Part shown: piece by piece, positions 1 through 4,782 of the stretch | Position numbering within the stretch: position 1 is the stretch's first letter | Layout: each line of letters begins with the position of its first letter | Assembly: GCA_017420605.1 (NCBI GenBank) | Contig: JAFOIS010000176.1 | Coordinates: 1 to 5,007, forward strand | Reading direction: 5' to 3' | Length of the DNA stretch: 5,007 nt | Source of the DNA: Lachnospiraceae bacterium | GTDB taxonomy: Bacteria; Bacillota; Clostridia; Lachnospirales; Lachnospiraceae | The notes under the pieces: generated by a model | The model's input: only the letters and a program-made list of their open reading frames with translations | Database searches by the model: none | What the model was told of the DNA's origin: nothing | Program-made: the position numbers and the translations under genes

Positions 1-806
1 AAGGTCAGCATGCGGATGCAGCGCAGAACGTCGGCATCCGCGATGTTCCGCCAGTACTGGTAGAAATCGTACGGCGAGGTCTTTTCCGGATCGAGCCACA
101 CGGCGCCGGAGACGGTCTTGCCCATCTTCTTGCCTTCGGAATTGAGAAGCAGGACCTGCGTCATGGCTTCTGCGTCCTTGCCGAGTTTTCTGCGGATCAG
201 TTCCGTACCGGCGAGCATGTTGCTCCACTGGTCGTCGCCGCCGAACTCCAGGTTGCAGCCGTAATCGGTGTACAGCTTGTAGAAGTCGTATGCCTGCATC
301 AGCATATAGTTGAACTCAAGGACCGTAAGCCCTCTTTCCCAGCGCTGCTTGTAGCATTCCGCGGTCAGCATGCGGTTGACCGTGAAATGCGGGCCGACTT
401 CCCGGAGGAAATCGACGTAATGTACGTCCAGGAGCCAGTCGGCATTATTGACCATAATGGCCTTGCCATCCGAGAAATCGATGAAACGGCTCATCTGCTT
501 CTTGAAGCATTCGATATTGTGCTGAATGTCTTCCTTTGTGAGCATCTTCCGCATATCTGTCTTGCCGGACGGGTCGCCGATCATACCGGTGCCGCCGCCG
601 AGCAGCGCGATCGGCTTATTGCCTGCCATCTGGAGGCGCTTCATAAGGCACAGCGCCATAAAGTGGCCGACGTGCAGCGAGTCCGCCGTCGGATCGAAGC
701 CGATATAGAAAACGGCCTTGCCGTTATTGACCAGTTCGCGGATGCGTTCTTCGTTCGTGACCTGCGCGATGAGGCCGCGCGCTTTCAGTTCTTCGTAGAT
801 CTGCAT
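1..806 (-). CDS. tyrS: Tyrosyl-tRNA synthetase, N-terminal 268 residues (cut by window edge)
   Basis: Cytoplasmic class I aminoacyl-tRNA synthetase that activates tyrosine with ATP and charges tRNA-Tyr. Reading the minus strand from the ATG at 806-804 gives an open frame to the window edge. It shows the class I HIGH signature as HVGH (residues 45-48, preceded by GFDPTADSL), the [13 protein letters not shown] segment (70-82), the tyrosine-site segment YMLMQAYDF (167-175), GGDDQW (189-194) and a KMSKS-type loop KMGKT (227-231). All catalytic landmarks are therefore present; the missing part is the end of the catalytic domain and the C-terminal S4-like tRNA-binding domain, expected from a family length near 400-430 residues. 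The start is fixed by GAGGAG at 815-820, eight bases before the ATG. It is transcribed away from tRNA-Ser from a promoter at 845-872. Identification is by recognised motifs and overall sequence, and is very secure. Confidence 0.97.
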   Translation of the reverse strand, partial: MQIYEELKARGLIAQVTNEERIRELVNNGKAVFYIGFDPTADSLHVGHFMALCLMKRLQMAGNKPIALLGGGTGMIGDPSGKTDMRKMLTKEDIQHNIECFKKQMSRFIDFSDGKAIMVNNADWLLDVHYVDFLREVGPHFTVNRMLTAECYKQRWERGLTVLEFNYMLMQAYDFYKLYTDYGCNLEFGGDDQWSNMLAGTELIRRKLGKDAEAMTQVLLLNSEGKKMGKTVSGAVWLDPEKTSPYDFYQYWRNIADADVLRCIRMLT

Positions 807-814
807 GATATTTT

Positions 815-820
815 CTCCTC
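815..820 (-). promoter_or_regulatory. Ribosome binding site of tyrS
   Basis: The minus strand reads GAGGAG eight bases upstream of the ATG at 806. It decides the start codon: no other in-frame start upstream has a comparable site, and the promoter lies just beyond it. Confidence 0.85.
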
Positions 821-844
821 AATGGCCAAAGCCTTAATAGTATA

Positions 845-872
845 ATTATAGAGGATTCCGCAAAAGCGTCAA
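845..872 (-). promoter_or_regulatory. tyrS promoter (sigma-A/sigma-70 type)
   Basis: On the minus strand, TTGACG (867-872) and a perfect TATAAT (845-850) are separated by 16 bases. Transcription would begin near 838, leaving a leader of only about 32 nt before the tyrS ATG. That leaves no room for a T-box riboswitch, a common control element for tyrS in Bacillota. The assignment rests on box match and spacing only. Confidence 0.8.
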
Positions 873-886
873 GATTTTTCGTAGTT

Positions 887-943
887 GTACGGATAGTACG
901 TGCAGACATCCTGTACGTTTCTTAAATCCTGTACGTTTTTAAA
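887..943. repeat. Iterated GTACG-containing repeats between divergent promoters
   Basis: GTACG occurs at 887-891, 896-900, 913-917 and 931-935. The last two lie in a 13-bp exact direct repeat (ATCCTGTACGTTT at 908-920 and 926-938), repeating with an 18-bp period and followed by TTAA-like sequence in both copies. A further partial ATCC copy begins at 943. The block fills the space between the tyrS -35 box (867-872) and the tRNA-Ser -35 box (951-956). It could be a set of protein-binding sites or simply a short tandem duplication; the repetition is seen directly, a regulatory role is inferred. Confidence 0.6.
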
Positions 944-950
944 TCCGGCA

Positions 951-979
951 TTGATTTTGCGGCAAAGAGCATATATAAT
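951..979 (+). promoter_or_regulatory. tRNA-Ser promoter
   Basis: TTGATT (951-956), a 17-base spacer and a perfect TATAAT (974-979). The predicted start near 986 gives a precursor with about 19 nt ahead of the mature tRNA, a normal arrangement for RNase P processing. It is divergent from the tyrS promoter. Confidence 0.8.
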
Positions 980-1004
980 AAAACGCGTGCCGCATCAAGG
1001 CGAT

Positions 1005-1092
1005 GGAGAGATATCGAAGTGGTCACAACGAGCCGCACTCGAAATGCGGTCGTCGGGTAACCGGCGCGCGGGTTCGAATCCCGCTCTCTCCG
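1005..1092 (+). tRNA. tRNA-Ser, anticodon CGA
   Basis: Serine tRNA reading UCG codons. The cloverleaf can be folded by hand: acceptor stem GGAGAGA (1005-1011) with TCTCTCC (1085-1091) and discriminator G at 1092; short D stem TCG/CGA (1014-1016, 1029-1031); anticodon stem CCGCA/TGCGG (1033-1037, 1045-1049) around loop CTCGAAA with anticodon CGA at 1040-1042. A long class II variable arm CGTCGG-GTAA-CCGGCG (1051-1066) and T arm GCGGG-TTCGAAT-CCCGC (1068-1084) complete it. The long variable arm and the G discriminator are hallmarks of tRNA-Ser. The 3' CCA is not encoded (the next bases are CTC), so it must be added by nucleotidyltransferase. It has its own promoter and terminator and appears to be a single-gene transcript. 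Confidence 0.97.
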
Positions 1093-1095
1093 CTC

Positions 1096-1130
1096 AAAGG
1101 AAAGTCCGCATGAAGGACTTTCCTTTATTT
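1096..1130 (+). terminator. Rho-independent terminator of tRNA-Ser
   Basis: A perfect 12-bp inverted repeat, AAAGGAAAGTCC (1096-1107) and GGACTTTCCTTT (1115-1126), with a 7-nt loop, lies three bases after the tRNA. The 3' arm ends in TTT and runs into ATTTATTT, giving a broken U tract. It is close to symmetrical but faces the tRNA, so it most likely ends that transcript. Confidence 0.85.
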
Positions 1131-1184
1131 ATTTGTATCATCGTAAATTCTGTCATCGGCTCCATAAGAAGCTCCGGCAGCCGG

Positions 1185-1190
1185 AAGGAG
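1185..1190 (+). promoter_or_regulatory. Ribosome binding site of the 101-residue gene
   Basis: AAGGAG lies seven bases before the ATG at 1198, supporting that start. The CTCCGG at 1172-1177 can pair with CCGG (1181-1184) or with the GGAG of the site itself (1187-1190), so the site might be partly masked; this is a weak inference. I found no convincing separate promoter between the tRNA terminator and this site. Confidence 0.7.
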
Positions 1191-1197
1191 AAGAATC

Positions 1198-1503
1198 ATG
1201 AGCATCACCAGCGGGATCGTGGAAAAGACTGTCGAAAAGGCGCTTGCGGACGGCCTGGACGAGCTGTTCAGAGAGAAAAAACTGGAATGGACGGACGAAT
1301 ACCGGGCTGTCGCGGAAGCGGAAAAGAAGGATCTCTTCGCATCCGTCGGTATCGACGACTGGTACCGCGAGCTTTCGGAGATCAATGATCATGAAATCGA
1401 AAAGCAGATGCTGAACGCGCTTGCGTTCGACGTCCGCGGCGCCATTAAGTACAACTTCGGCTGTGCGGCCGGTATCGTCGTGGAAGACCGGCTTTTCGTG
1501 TAA
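1198..1503 (+). CDS. Small protein of unknown function, 101 residues
   Basis: I do not recognise this family. The frame is supported by AAGGAG seven bases upstream and by a strong terminator 20 bases after the stop. The protein is soluble-looking and highly charged: residues 1-48 are rich in Glu, Lys and Ala and should be helical (for example ALADGLDELFREKKLEW, then AVAEAEKKDLF), followed by GIDDWYRELSEINDHEIEKQ. The C-terminal third (about 73-101) is less charged, with LNALAFDVRGAIKYNFGCAAGIVVEDRLFV ending in alternating hydrophobic residues. There is no signal peptide, no clear membrane segment and no recognised metal or nucleotide motif; the single Cys (89) is not part of a pair. It stands alone between the tRNA gene and the convergent Nudix operon, so context gives no function. 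Reality of the gene is likely, function unknown. Confidence 0.7.
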   Translation: MSITSGIVEKTVEKALADGLDELFREKKLEWTDEYRAVAEAEKKDLFASVGIDDWYRELSEINDHEIEKQMLNALAFDVRGAIKYNFGCAAGIVVEDRLFV

Positions 1504-1523
1504 GACGAAGCTTCTGTGCCAAT

Positions 1524-1563
1524 GCGGCCCGGGGATCCCTTTCGGAGCTCCGGGCCGCTTTTT
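1524..1563 (+). terminator. Strong GC-rich terminator between convergent genes
   Basis: GCGGCCCGG (1524-1532) pairs perfectly with CCGGGCCGC (1550-1558), a 9-bp stem with a 17-nt loop, directly followed by TTTTT (1559-1563). It ends the 101-residue gene on the plus strand. On the minus strand the same hairpin is followed by ATTGG with no U run, so it would be a poor intrinsic terminator for the Nudix operon that ends at 1591, though it might still help stabilise that 3' end. Confidence 0.88.
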
Positions 1564-1590
1564 CTGTCCGGCCTGTTCTGATTTTCCTTC

Positions 1591-2199
1591 TTATCCCTTA
1601 AGGAACGCAAACGGGTCATCATCGTGCAGGAAATGCGCAAGATGATACGCGCAGCCGCTGGCCATCTCTTCTTCCCGCAGAATACGGCGCACTTCCGCTT
1701 TGTCCGCAAGCACGACTTCGATCTCCTCCGCCTCTTCTTCGCCCGCCGACGAAGGCTCGCCGGTCGCATAGCCGTAGACACAGGCGCAGGATTCGTCGGT
1801 CATGCCGACCGTCTGGAAACGGGCGCGCTCGTACATCGGATCCACTTCGATCGGATGGAATTCCATCCCCGTCTCCTCGCGGACTTCGCGGATCGCGGCT
1901 TCCCGGTAGGATTCGCCCGGATCGATGATGCCGGACGGAAACTCGTAAACCCACCCGTCGACCGGATAGCGGTACTGCCGGACAAGCAGGACCTTATCCT
2001 TCTTCTCGCCGCAGATCACGTACATGGTCACGCCGTCGGGCACGTTCTTTCCGGTCACAAGCTTCAGATGCTCGACGTCCTTTGAGCGCGAAGCCATGTA
2101 GTATTCTTTTTTCCCGCCGTTTTTATTGCGGGCGTCCAGCGTAAAGAAATTCAAAAACCGGTAATGCGTCTCCTGTCTGATGCCTACGATCTTACCCAT
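1591..2199 (-). CDS. Nudix hydrolase, ADP-ribose pyrophosphatase-like, 202 residues
   Basis: Predicted cytoplasmic Mg-dependent pyrophosphohydrolase that cleaves a nucleoside diphosphate linked to another group. The 23-residue Nudix box G-x5-E-x7-REUxEExGU is complete at residues 90-112: GIIDPGE, then SYREAAI, then REVREETGM, with the metal-binding glutamates 105, 108 and 109. The preceding KVLLVRQYRYPVDGWVYEFPSG (69-90) is typical of ADP-ribose and nucleotide-sugar pyrophosphatases (NudF type). The proline usually found about 16 residues after the box in ADP-ribose hydrolases is replaced in TVGMTDES (130-137), so the substrate is uncertain. The start at 2199 is chosen because GAGGAG (2204-2209) sits just before it; an in-frame ATG 27 bases upstream has no such site. 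It is the last gene of the buk-pta operon, 87 bases after pta. Family very secure, substrate not. Confidence 0.93.
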   Translation of the reverse strand: MGKIVGIRQETHYRFLNFFTLDARNKNGGKKEYYMASRSKDVEHLKLVTGKNVPDGVTMYVICGEKKDKVLLVRQYRYPVDGWVYEFPSGIIDPGESYREAAIREVREETGMEFHPIEVDPMYERARFQTVGMTDESCACVYGYATGEPSSAGEEEAEEIEVVLADKAEVRRILREEEMASGCAYHLAHFLHDDDPFAFLKG

Positions 2200-2203
2200 A
2201 GTT

Positions 2204-2209
2204 CTCCTC
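2204..2209 (-). promoter_or_regulatory. Ribosome binding site of the Nudix gene
   Basis: The minus strand reads GAGGAG four bases before the ATG at 2199. It rules out the longer start nine codons upstream, which would place this site inside the coding region. Confidence 0.8.
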
Positions 2210-2226
2210 TTCAGCCTGTTTTGCAC

Positions 2227-2273
2227 CGCCGCGCCGCATGACCGGCAGAACCGGATCTTTCCGCGGCACGGCG
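2227..2273 (-). other. Long GC-rich hairpin between pta and the Nudix gene
   Basis: In the minus-strand transcript GCCGTGCCGC (2263-2272) pairs with GCGGCGCGGC (2228-2237). These are ten pairs with one G-U, plus an outer pair 2273/2227. The loop holds a smaller CCGG/CCGG stem. No U run follows on the minus strand, so it is not a typical terminator for the operon. It may be an mRNA-stabilising or processing element that separates expression of the Nudix gene from pta. On the plus strand the G-U becomes a C-A mismatch, but a TTTT follows (2276-2279), so a weak antisense terminator is the alternative reading. Confidence 0.5.
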
Positions 2274-2286
2274 CCTTTTCCGTTAC

Positions 2287-3281
2287 TTATCCCTGTGCCT
2301 GCACCGCGGTCATGGCGACCGTATTGACGATGTCTTCAGCCGAGCAGCCGCGCGAAAGATCGTTGCACGGTTTCGCAAGTCCCTGCAGGACCGCAAAGCA
2401 CGAGGCGCCGCCGATCCGCTGCGTGATCTTATACCCGATATTGCCCGCCTGAAGGTCCGGGAAAATAAGGACGTTCGCGTGTCCCGCGACAGGACTCCCG
2501 GGCGCTTTCGATTCGCCGACAGACGGTACGATCGCGGCGTCGAACTGCATTTCCCCGTCAAGGAGAAGGTCCGGCGCAAGCGAATGCGCGATCGCGACCG
2601 CCTCCTGTACCTTGGTCACGTTCGGGTGCTTCGCGCTTCCCTTCGTGGAAAAGGAAAGGAAGGCGACCTTCGGCTCTTCGATCCCGCAGAGCACCTTCGC
2701 TGTTTCCGCGGCGGCGATCCCGATCTGCGCAAGTTCCTCCGCATCCGGATCCGGCATGACGACGCAGTCCGCGTAGACGAGCAGCCCGTCCTTGCCGAGG
2801 CTCCTGTTCGGGCAGTCCATAAGGAAACTCGAAGATACGATCTTCATTCCGGGCTTCGTTTTGATGATCTGCAGCGCGGGCCGGAGCATATCGCCGGTCG
2901 AGTGCACCGCGTGGATACGAGGCCGTCGGCGTCGCCGCTCTTCACCATCATGATCCCGTAGTACATCGGATCCGCAACGAGATTCGCGGCGCCTTCGCGG
3001 CTTACGCCCTTCGCCTTACGGATCTCGTAAAGAAGCGCTGCATAATCCGCGGCCTTTGGGCTGTTTTCCGGATCGATGCACTGAATGCCGGAAATATCCG
3101 CGCCCAGTTCCTTTGCTGTCTTCGCGATGCTTTCCGGATCGCCGAGCAGGACCGGGTCCGCAAGGCCTTCCGCCCATATCTTTGCGGCGGCTTCGATCGT
3201 ACGCCTCTCTTCTCCCTCCGGCAGCACGATGCGTTTTTTATCCGCGCGGGCCTTCGCCCTGATCATTTCAATAAGTCCCAT
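2287..3281 (-). pseudogene. pta: Phosphate acetyltransferase with a one-base frameshift
   Basis: Phosphate acyltransferase of the PTA_PTB family: acyl-CoA + phosphate to acyl-phosphate + CoA. From the ATG at 3281 (AAAGGA at 3290-3295 upstream) the frame gives 123 good residues: MGLIEMIRAK, then KKRIVLPEGEERRTIEAA (15-32), which is a Pta rather than Ptb signature, up to DADGLVS. Homologues continue GAVHST. Here only two bases (2911-2912) stand where the Gly codon should be, and AVHSTGDMLRPALQIIKTKPG resumes in another frame from 2910 to the TAA at 2287. In the broken frame translation would stop at 2844, after 145 residues. The downstream part keeps the active-site region: the Arg of QRIGG (about 289) and NDLSRGCSAED with Ser310, Arg311 and Asp317. 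Repaired length is 331 residues, normal for the family. No second lesion is seen, so a recent mutation or a sequence error are both possible. It lies 100 bases after the kinase gene and 87 before the Nudix gene. Confidence 0.9.
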
Positions 3282-3289
3282 GTGGTAAA

Positions 3290-3295
3290 TCCTTT
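3290..3295 (-). promoter_or_regulatory. Ribosome binding site of pta
   Basis: The minus strand reads AAAGGA eight bases before the ATG at 3281. It selects this start over the longer in-frame opening to 3425, whose translation (Arg-rich, and overlapping the kinase gene) has no family resemblance. Confidence 0.65.
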
Positions 3296-3352
3296 CCTTT
3301 CCCGCGGCGCAGCCCATCCTTACGCGGCGCGCCGGTCTTCTTTTGCGATCCC

Positions 3353-3372
3353 GCGGTCCCAAAGAGGACCGC
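3353..3372 (-). other. Intercistronic hairpin between the kinase gene and pta
   Basis: On the minus strand GCGGTCC (3366-3372) and GGACCGC (3353-3359) form a 7-bp stem with a 6-nt loop, nine bases after the kinase stop codon. No U run follows, so it should not end transcription efficiently. It more likely protects the upstream message or marks a processing point. The rest of the 100-base gap holds the palindrome GGCGCGCC and the pta ribosome binding site. Confidence 0.5.
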
Positions 3373-3381
3373 CTGTGCTCC

Positions 3382-4494
3382 TCAGAGACCGATCTCACCG
3401 AAGCCTTCCCAGACGTTCTTTCCACTGTAGGTCAGCGCGGACCCTTCGCCGCGCAGAACGCGCAGGACGGACAGTGCGAGCGCTTCCTGTTCCATCTCGC
3501 CGGGATACACGAAGACCGGCGCGATCCACCCGCACATTTTCCGAAGGCCTTCCGTGATATCGTCAAACCGCATGAGGCCCCCCGTCAGCAGGATCGCGTC
3601 GACCTGCCCGCAGAGCACGGCGCTCATTTCGCCGATCATCTTGCCGATCTGGTAGATCATCGTATTCCATACGAGGGACGCCTTCCTGTCTCCCTCTTCC
3701 ACCAGCGCATGGATCCGGTCCGAATCCGCGGTGCCGAACAGGCTCACGAACCCGCCGGCGCGCGAGCACATCAGCCGCACGTCCTTCACGGAATGCGCCT
3801 CGATATAATCCAGAAGCTGCAGGACCGGGACGCTGCCGATCCGGGTAGGCGTATAGGCGCCTTCGCCGTCCGCACCCATGTTGCCGTCGATCATCCGGCC
3901 GTGATCATGCGCGCTGACCGTGATCCCGCCGTCGATATGGGCGACGATGAAATTGCAGTCTTCGTAGCGTTTGCCCTGTGACCTGGCATGGTACTCCGCG
4001 ACGGCCTTCTGGTTGAGCACGTGCGAATGCGAAACGCGGTACAGCCCGCGGATCCCGGTGAGCCGCGCGTAATCGCAGTACTCGTCCACGTTCGTCGGAT
4101 TCAGCGTATAGGCCGGCTTGCCGAAATTCCTTGCGAACTGCCAGGCGAGCATGACGCCGAGCTTTGCGGGATGCTCGCTTCCGCCGACCGCCGCGACCGT
4201 ATCGTCGAAGAGTTTTTCATCGATCACCGTCACGCCGCCCGGCTGCGTGCAGGCGCTGCCGCCGCGGCCGACGAAAACGTCGATCGAAGCGGGGTCGATC
4301 CCCTCTTCGCGGAGCATTTCCAGAATCACTCCGTACCGGAACGGCATCTGGTCGTTGACGTGCGGGTATTTCAGAAGCTCGGGCGCGTCGTGGAAAAGAC
4401 TCCGCTCAAACACGGCGGCCTCATTGTCATAGAGGCTCACTTTCGTCGAAGTGGAACCCGGGTTAATGATCAGCAGGCGGTAATTCTCTTTCAT
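3382..4494 (-). CDS. buk: Butyrate kinase family acyl kinase, 370 residues
   Basis: Cytoplasmic kinase of the acetate/butyrate kinase branch of the ASKHA superfamily: acyl-phosphate + ADP to carboxylate + ATP, the last step of acid fermentation. The N terminus LLIINPGSTSTK (7-18) is the butyrate kinase phosphate-binding motif. VGRGG (76-80), HVLNQKAVAEYHA (158-170), GEGAYTPTRIGSVPV (210-224) and ILLTGG (301-306, adenosine motif) follow in the order seen in clostridial Buk. The second phosphate motif reads HIDGGITVSAHDHGR (186-200) where C. acetobutylicum Buk has HMGGGTSVG, so this is a divergent paralogue and the acyl preference is uncertain. The start at 4494 matches Buk and has AAAGGA (4501-4506) six bases upstream; the frame stays open to an ATG at 4581, but that extension resembles nothing. 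It is the first gene of the operon with pta and the Nudix gene. The family call is firm; butyrate as the real substrate is an inference. Confidence 0.92.
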   Translation of the reverse strand: MKENYRLLIINPGSTSTKVSLYDNEAAVFERSLFHDAPELLKYPHVNDQMPFRYGVILEMLREEGIDPASIDVFVGRGGSACTQPGGVTVIDEKLFDDTVAAVGGSEHPAKLGVMLAWQFARNFGKPAYTLNPTNVDEYCDYARLTGIRGLYRVSHSHVLNQKAVAEYHARSQGKRYEDCNFIVAHIDGGITVSAHDHGRMIDGNMGADGEGAYTPTRIGSVPVLQLLDYIEAHSVKDVRLMCSRAGGFVSLFGTADSDRIHALVEEGDRKASLVWNTMIYQIGKMIGEMSAVLCGQVDAILLTGGLMRFDDITEGLRKMCGWIAPVFVYPGEMEQEALALSVLRVLRGEGSALTYSGKNVWEGFGEIGL

Positions 4495-4500
4495 TTCAAG

Positions 4501-4506
4501 TCCTTT
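4501..4506 (-). promoter_or_regulatory. Ribosome binding site of the butyrate kinase gene
   Basis: The minus strand reads AAAGGA six bases before the ATG at 4494. It supports the start that matches the conserved N terminus of the family over the in-frame ATGs at 4581 and 4530. Confidence 0.75.
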
Positions 4507-4565
4507 CTGTGCCCGGTTTATTTCAGTCATAAAAAATGCCGATCCTGTCCGGTATGCTCGATTTT

Positions 4566-4624
4566 CCGCTTTCACGCACATGGTCCGCGACAGCGGCCGG
4601 GAACATGATCCTTGCCGCTTTCAC
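4566..4624 (-). repeat. Direct repeat GTGAAAGCGG in the operon leader
   Basis: The ten bases GTGAAAGCGG occur at 4615-4624 and again at 4566-4575 on the minus strand, 49 bases apart, with GC-rich flanks that are also similar. The first copy contains the TGA of the possible leader peptide. This is either a chance or decayed duplication, or a paired binding element in the leader. Confidence 0.45.
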
Positions 4625-4659
4625 CGCGCATTGGCGGCATCGATCCCGATACTGCTCAT
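4621..4659 (-). CDS. Possible 12-residue leader peptide
   Basis: On the minus strand AAGGAG (4666-4671) lies six bases before an ATG at 4659. The reading frame gives MSSIGIDAANAR and ends at TGA (4621-4623). The spacing and strength of the site are better than that of the kinase gene itself. The frame is the same as that of the kinase, 55 codons upstream, but separated by this TGA. No run of a single amino acid suggests classical amino-acid attenuation. It could also be the remnant of a decayed gene start. Expression is unproven. Confidence 0.35.
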   Translation of the reverse strand: MSSIGIDAANAR

Positions 4660-4695
4660 TTCGTACTCCTTCGGGATAATAACACATTTCTGTTC

Positions 4696-4725
4696 AGTAT
4701 AGCATACTTGCAGGCCGCGTTGTAA
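4696..4725 (-). promoter_or_regulatory. Promoter of the kinase-pta-Nudix operon
   Basis: On the minus strand TTACAA (4720-4725), an 18-base spacer and TATACT (4696-4701). The -10 box is extended by TGC (TG at 4703-4704), which compensates for the weak -35. An inverted repeat AGTAT-AGC-ATACT (4696-4708) overlays the -10 and could be an operator. It is divergent from the AEC transporter promoter. Confidence 0.65.
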
Positions 4726-4753
4726 ATGACGGACATCCCTTTTTCATGTTTTG

Positions 4754-4782
4754 TTGAATCCGCGGATGGATCAGAGTATGAT
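4754..4782 (+). promoter_or_regulatory. Promoter of the AEC transporter gene
   Basis: TTGAAT (4754-4759), a 17-base spacer and TATGAT (4777-4782), with a start expected near 4789. A perfect palindrome ATCCGCGGAT (4758-4767) overlaps the end of the -35 box and the spacer, where a repressor would block polymerase; that role is inferred. Confidence 0.7.

Larger units (their letters stand above)
4495..4689 (-). promoter_or_regulatory. Long 5' leader of the kinase-pta-Nudix operon
   Basis: About 195 nt lie between the predicted transcription start (near 4689) and the kinase ATG, much longer than the tyrS or AEC leaders in this window. From 5' to 3' it holds a 7-bp hairpin (4671-4677 with 4643-4649) around a possible 12-codon peptide start, two copies of GTGAAAGCGG (4615-4624 and 4566-4575), a CCGC/GCGG hairpin, then CGGCAT followed by a U6 run (4531-4536). 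The hairpin next to the U run is weak, but ATGCCG at 4632-4637 could pair with this CGGCAT. I match it to no known riboswitch. Attenuation is a hypothesis only. Confidence 0.35.

Noticed and set aside
387..845. 152-codon open frame on the plus strand opposite tyrS
   Set aside because: It is antisense to a gene with all TyrS motifs, has no ribosome binding site or family resemblance, and reflects GC-biased codon shadows.
887..943. CRISPR-like repeat array
   Set aside because: The repeats are only 13 bp at an 18-bp period with near-identical spacers, there are two full copies, and no cas genes are present.
1005..1200. Integrative element attachment site at the 3' end of tRNA-Ser
   Set aside because: No second copy of the tRNA 3' end and no integrase gene occur in the window; the tRNA is followed directly by its own terminator.
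900..1388. Plus-strand open frame running through the tRNA gene and the start of the 101-residue gene
   Set aside because: It reads across a tRNA and its terminator hairpin, has no ribosome binding site, and overlaps a better-supported frame.
2900..2930. Programmed ribosomal frameshift in pta
   Set aside because: The junction has no slippery heptamer, and programmed frameshifting is not an established feature of this family.
2844..3425. 193-codon frame as an independent gene
   Set aside because: It is the upstream half of pta plus an out-of-frame tail and a non-homologous 5' extension that overlaps the kinase gene end.
4495..4581. N-terminal extension of the butyrate kinase to the ATG at 4581
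   Set aside because: The added 29 residues match no family feature, while the ATG at 4494 has a good ribosome binding site and gives the normal Buk N terminus.
3343..4608. Long plus-strand open frames (3343-3981 and 3988-4608) opposite the butyrate kinase gene
   Set aside because: Both lie on the opposite strand of a clear kinase; their translations are rich in Arg, His, Asp and Ala, as expected of antisense shadows of GC-rich codons.
4495..4659. TGA read-through fusing the 12-codon frame to the kinase (same frame)
   Set aside because: The intervening codons show no conserved protein-like sequence, and there is no selenocysteine or read-through signal I can recognise.
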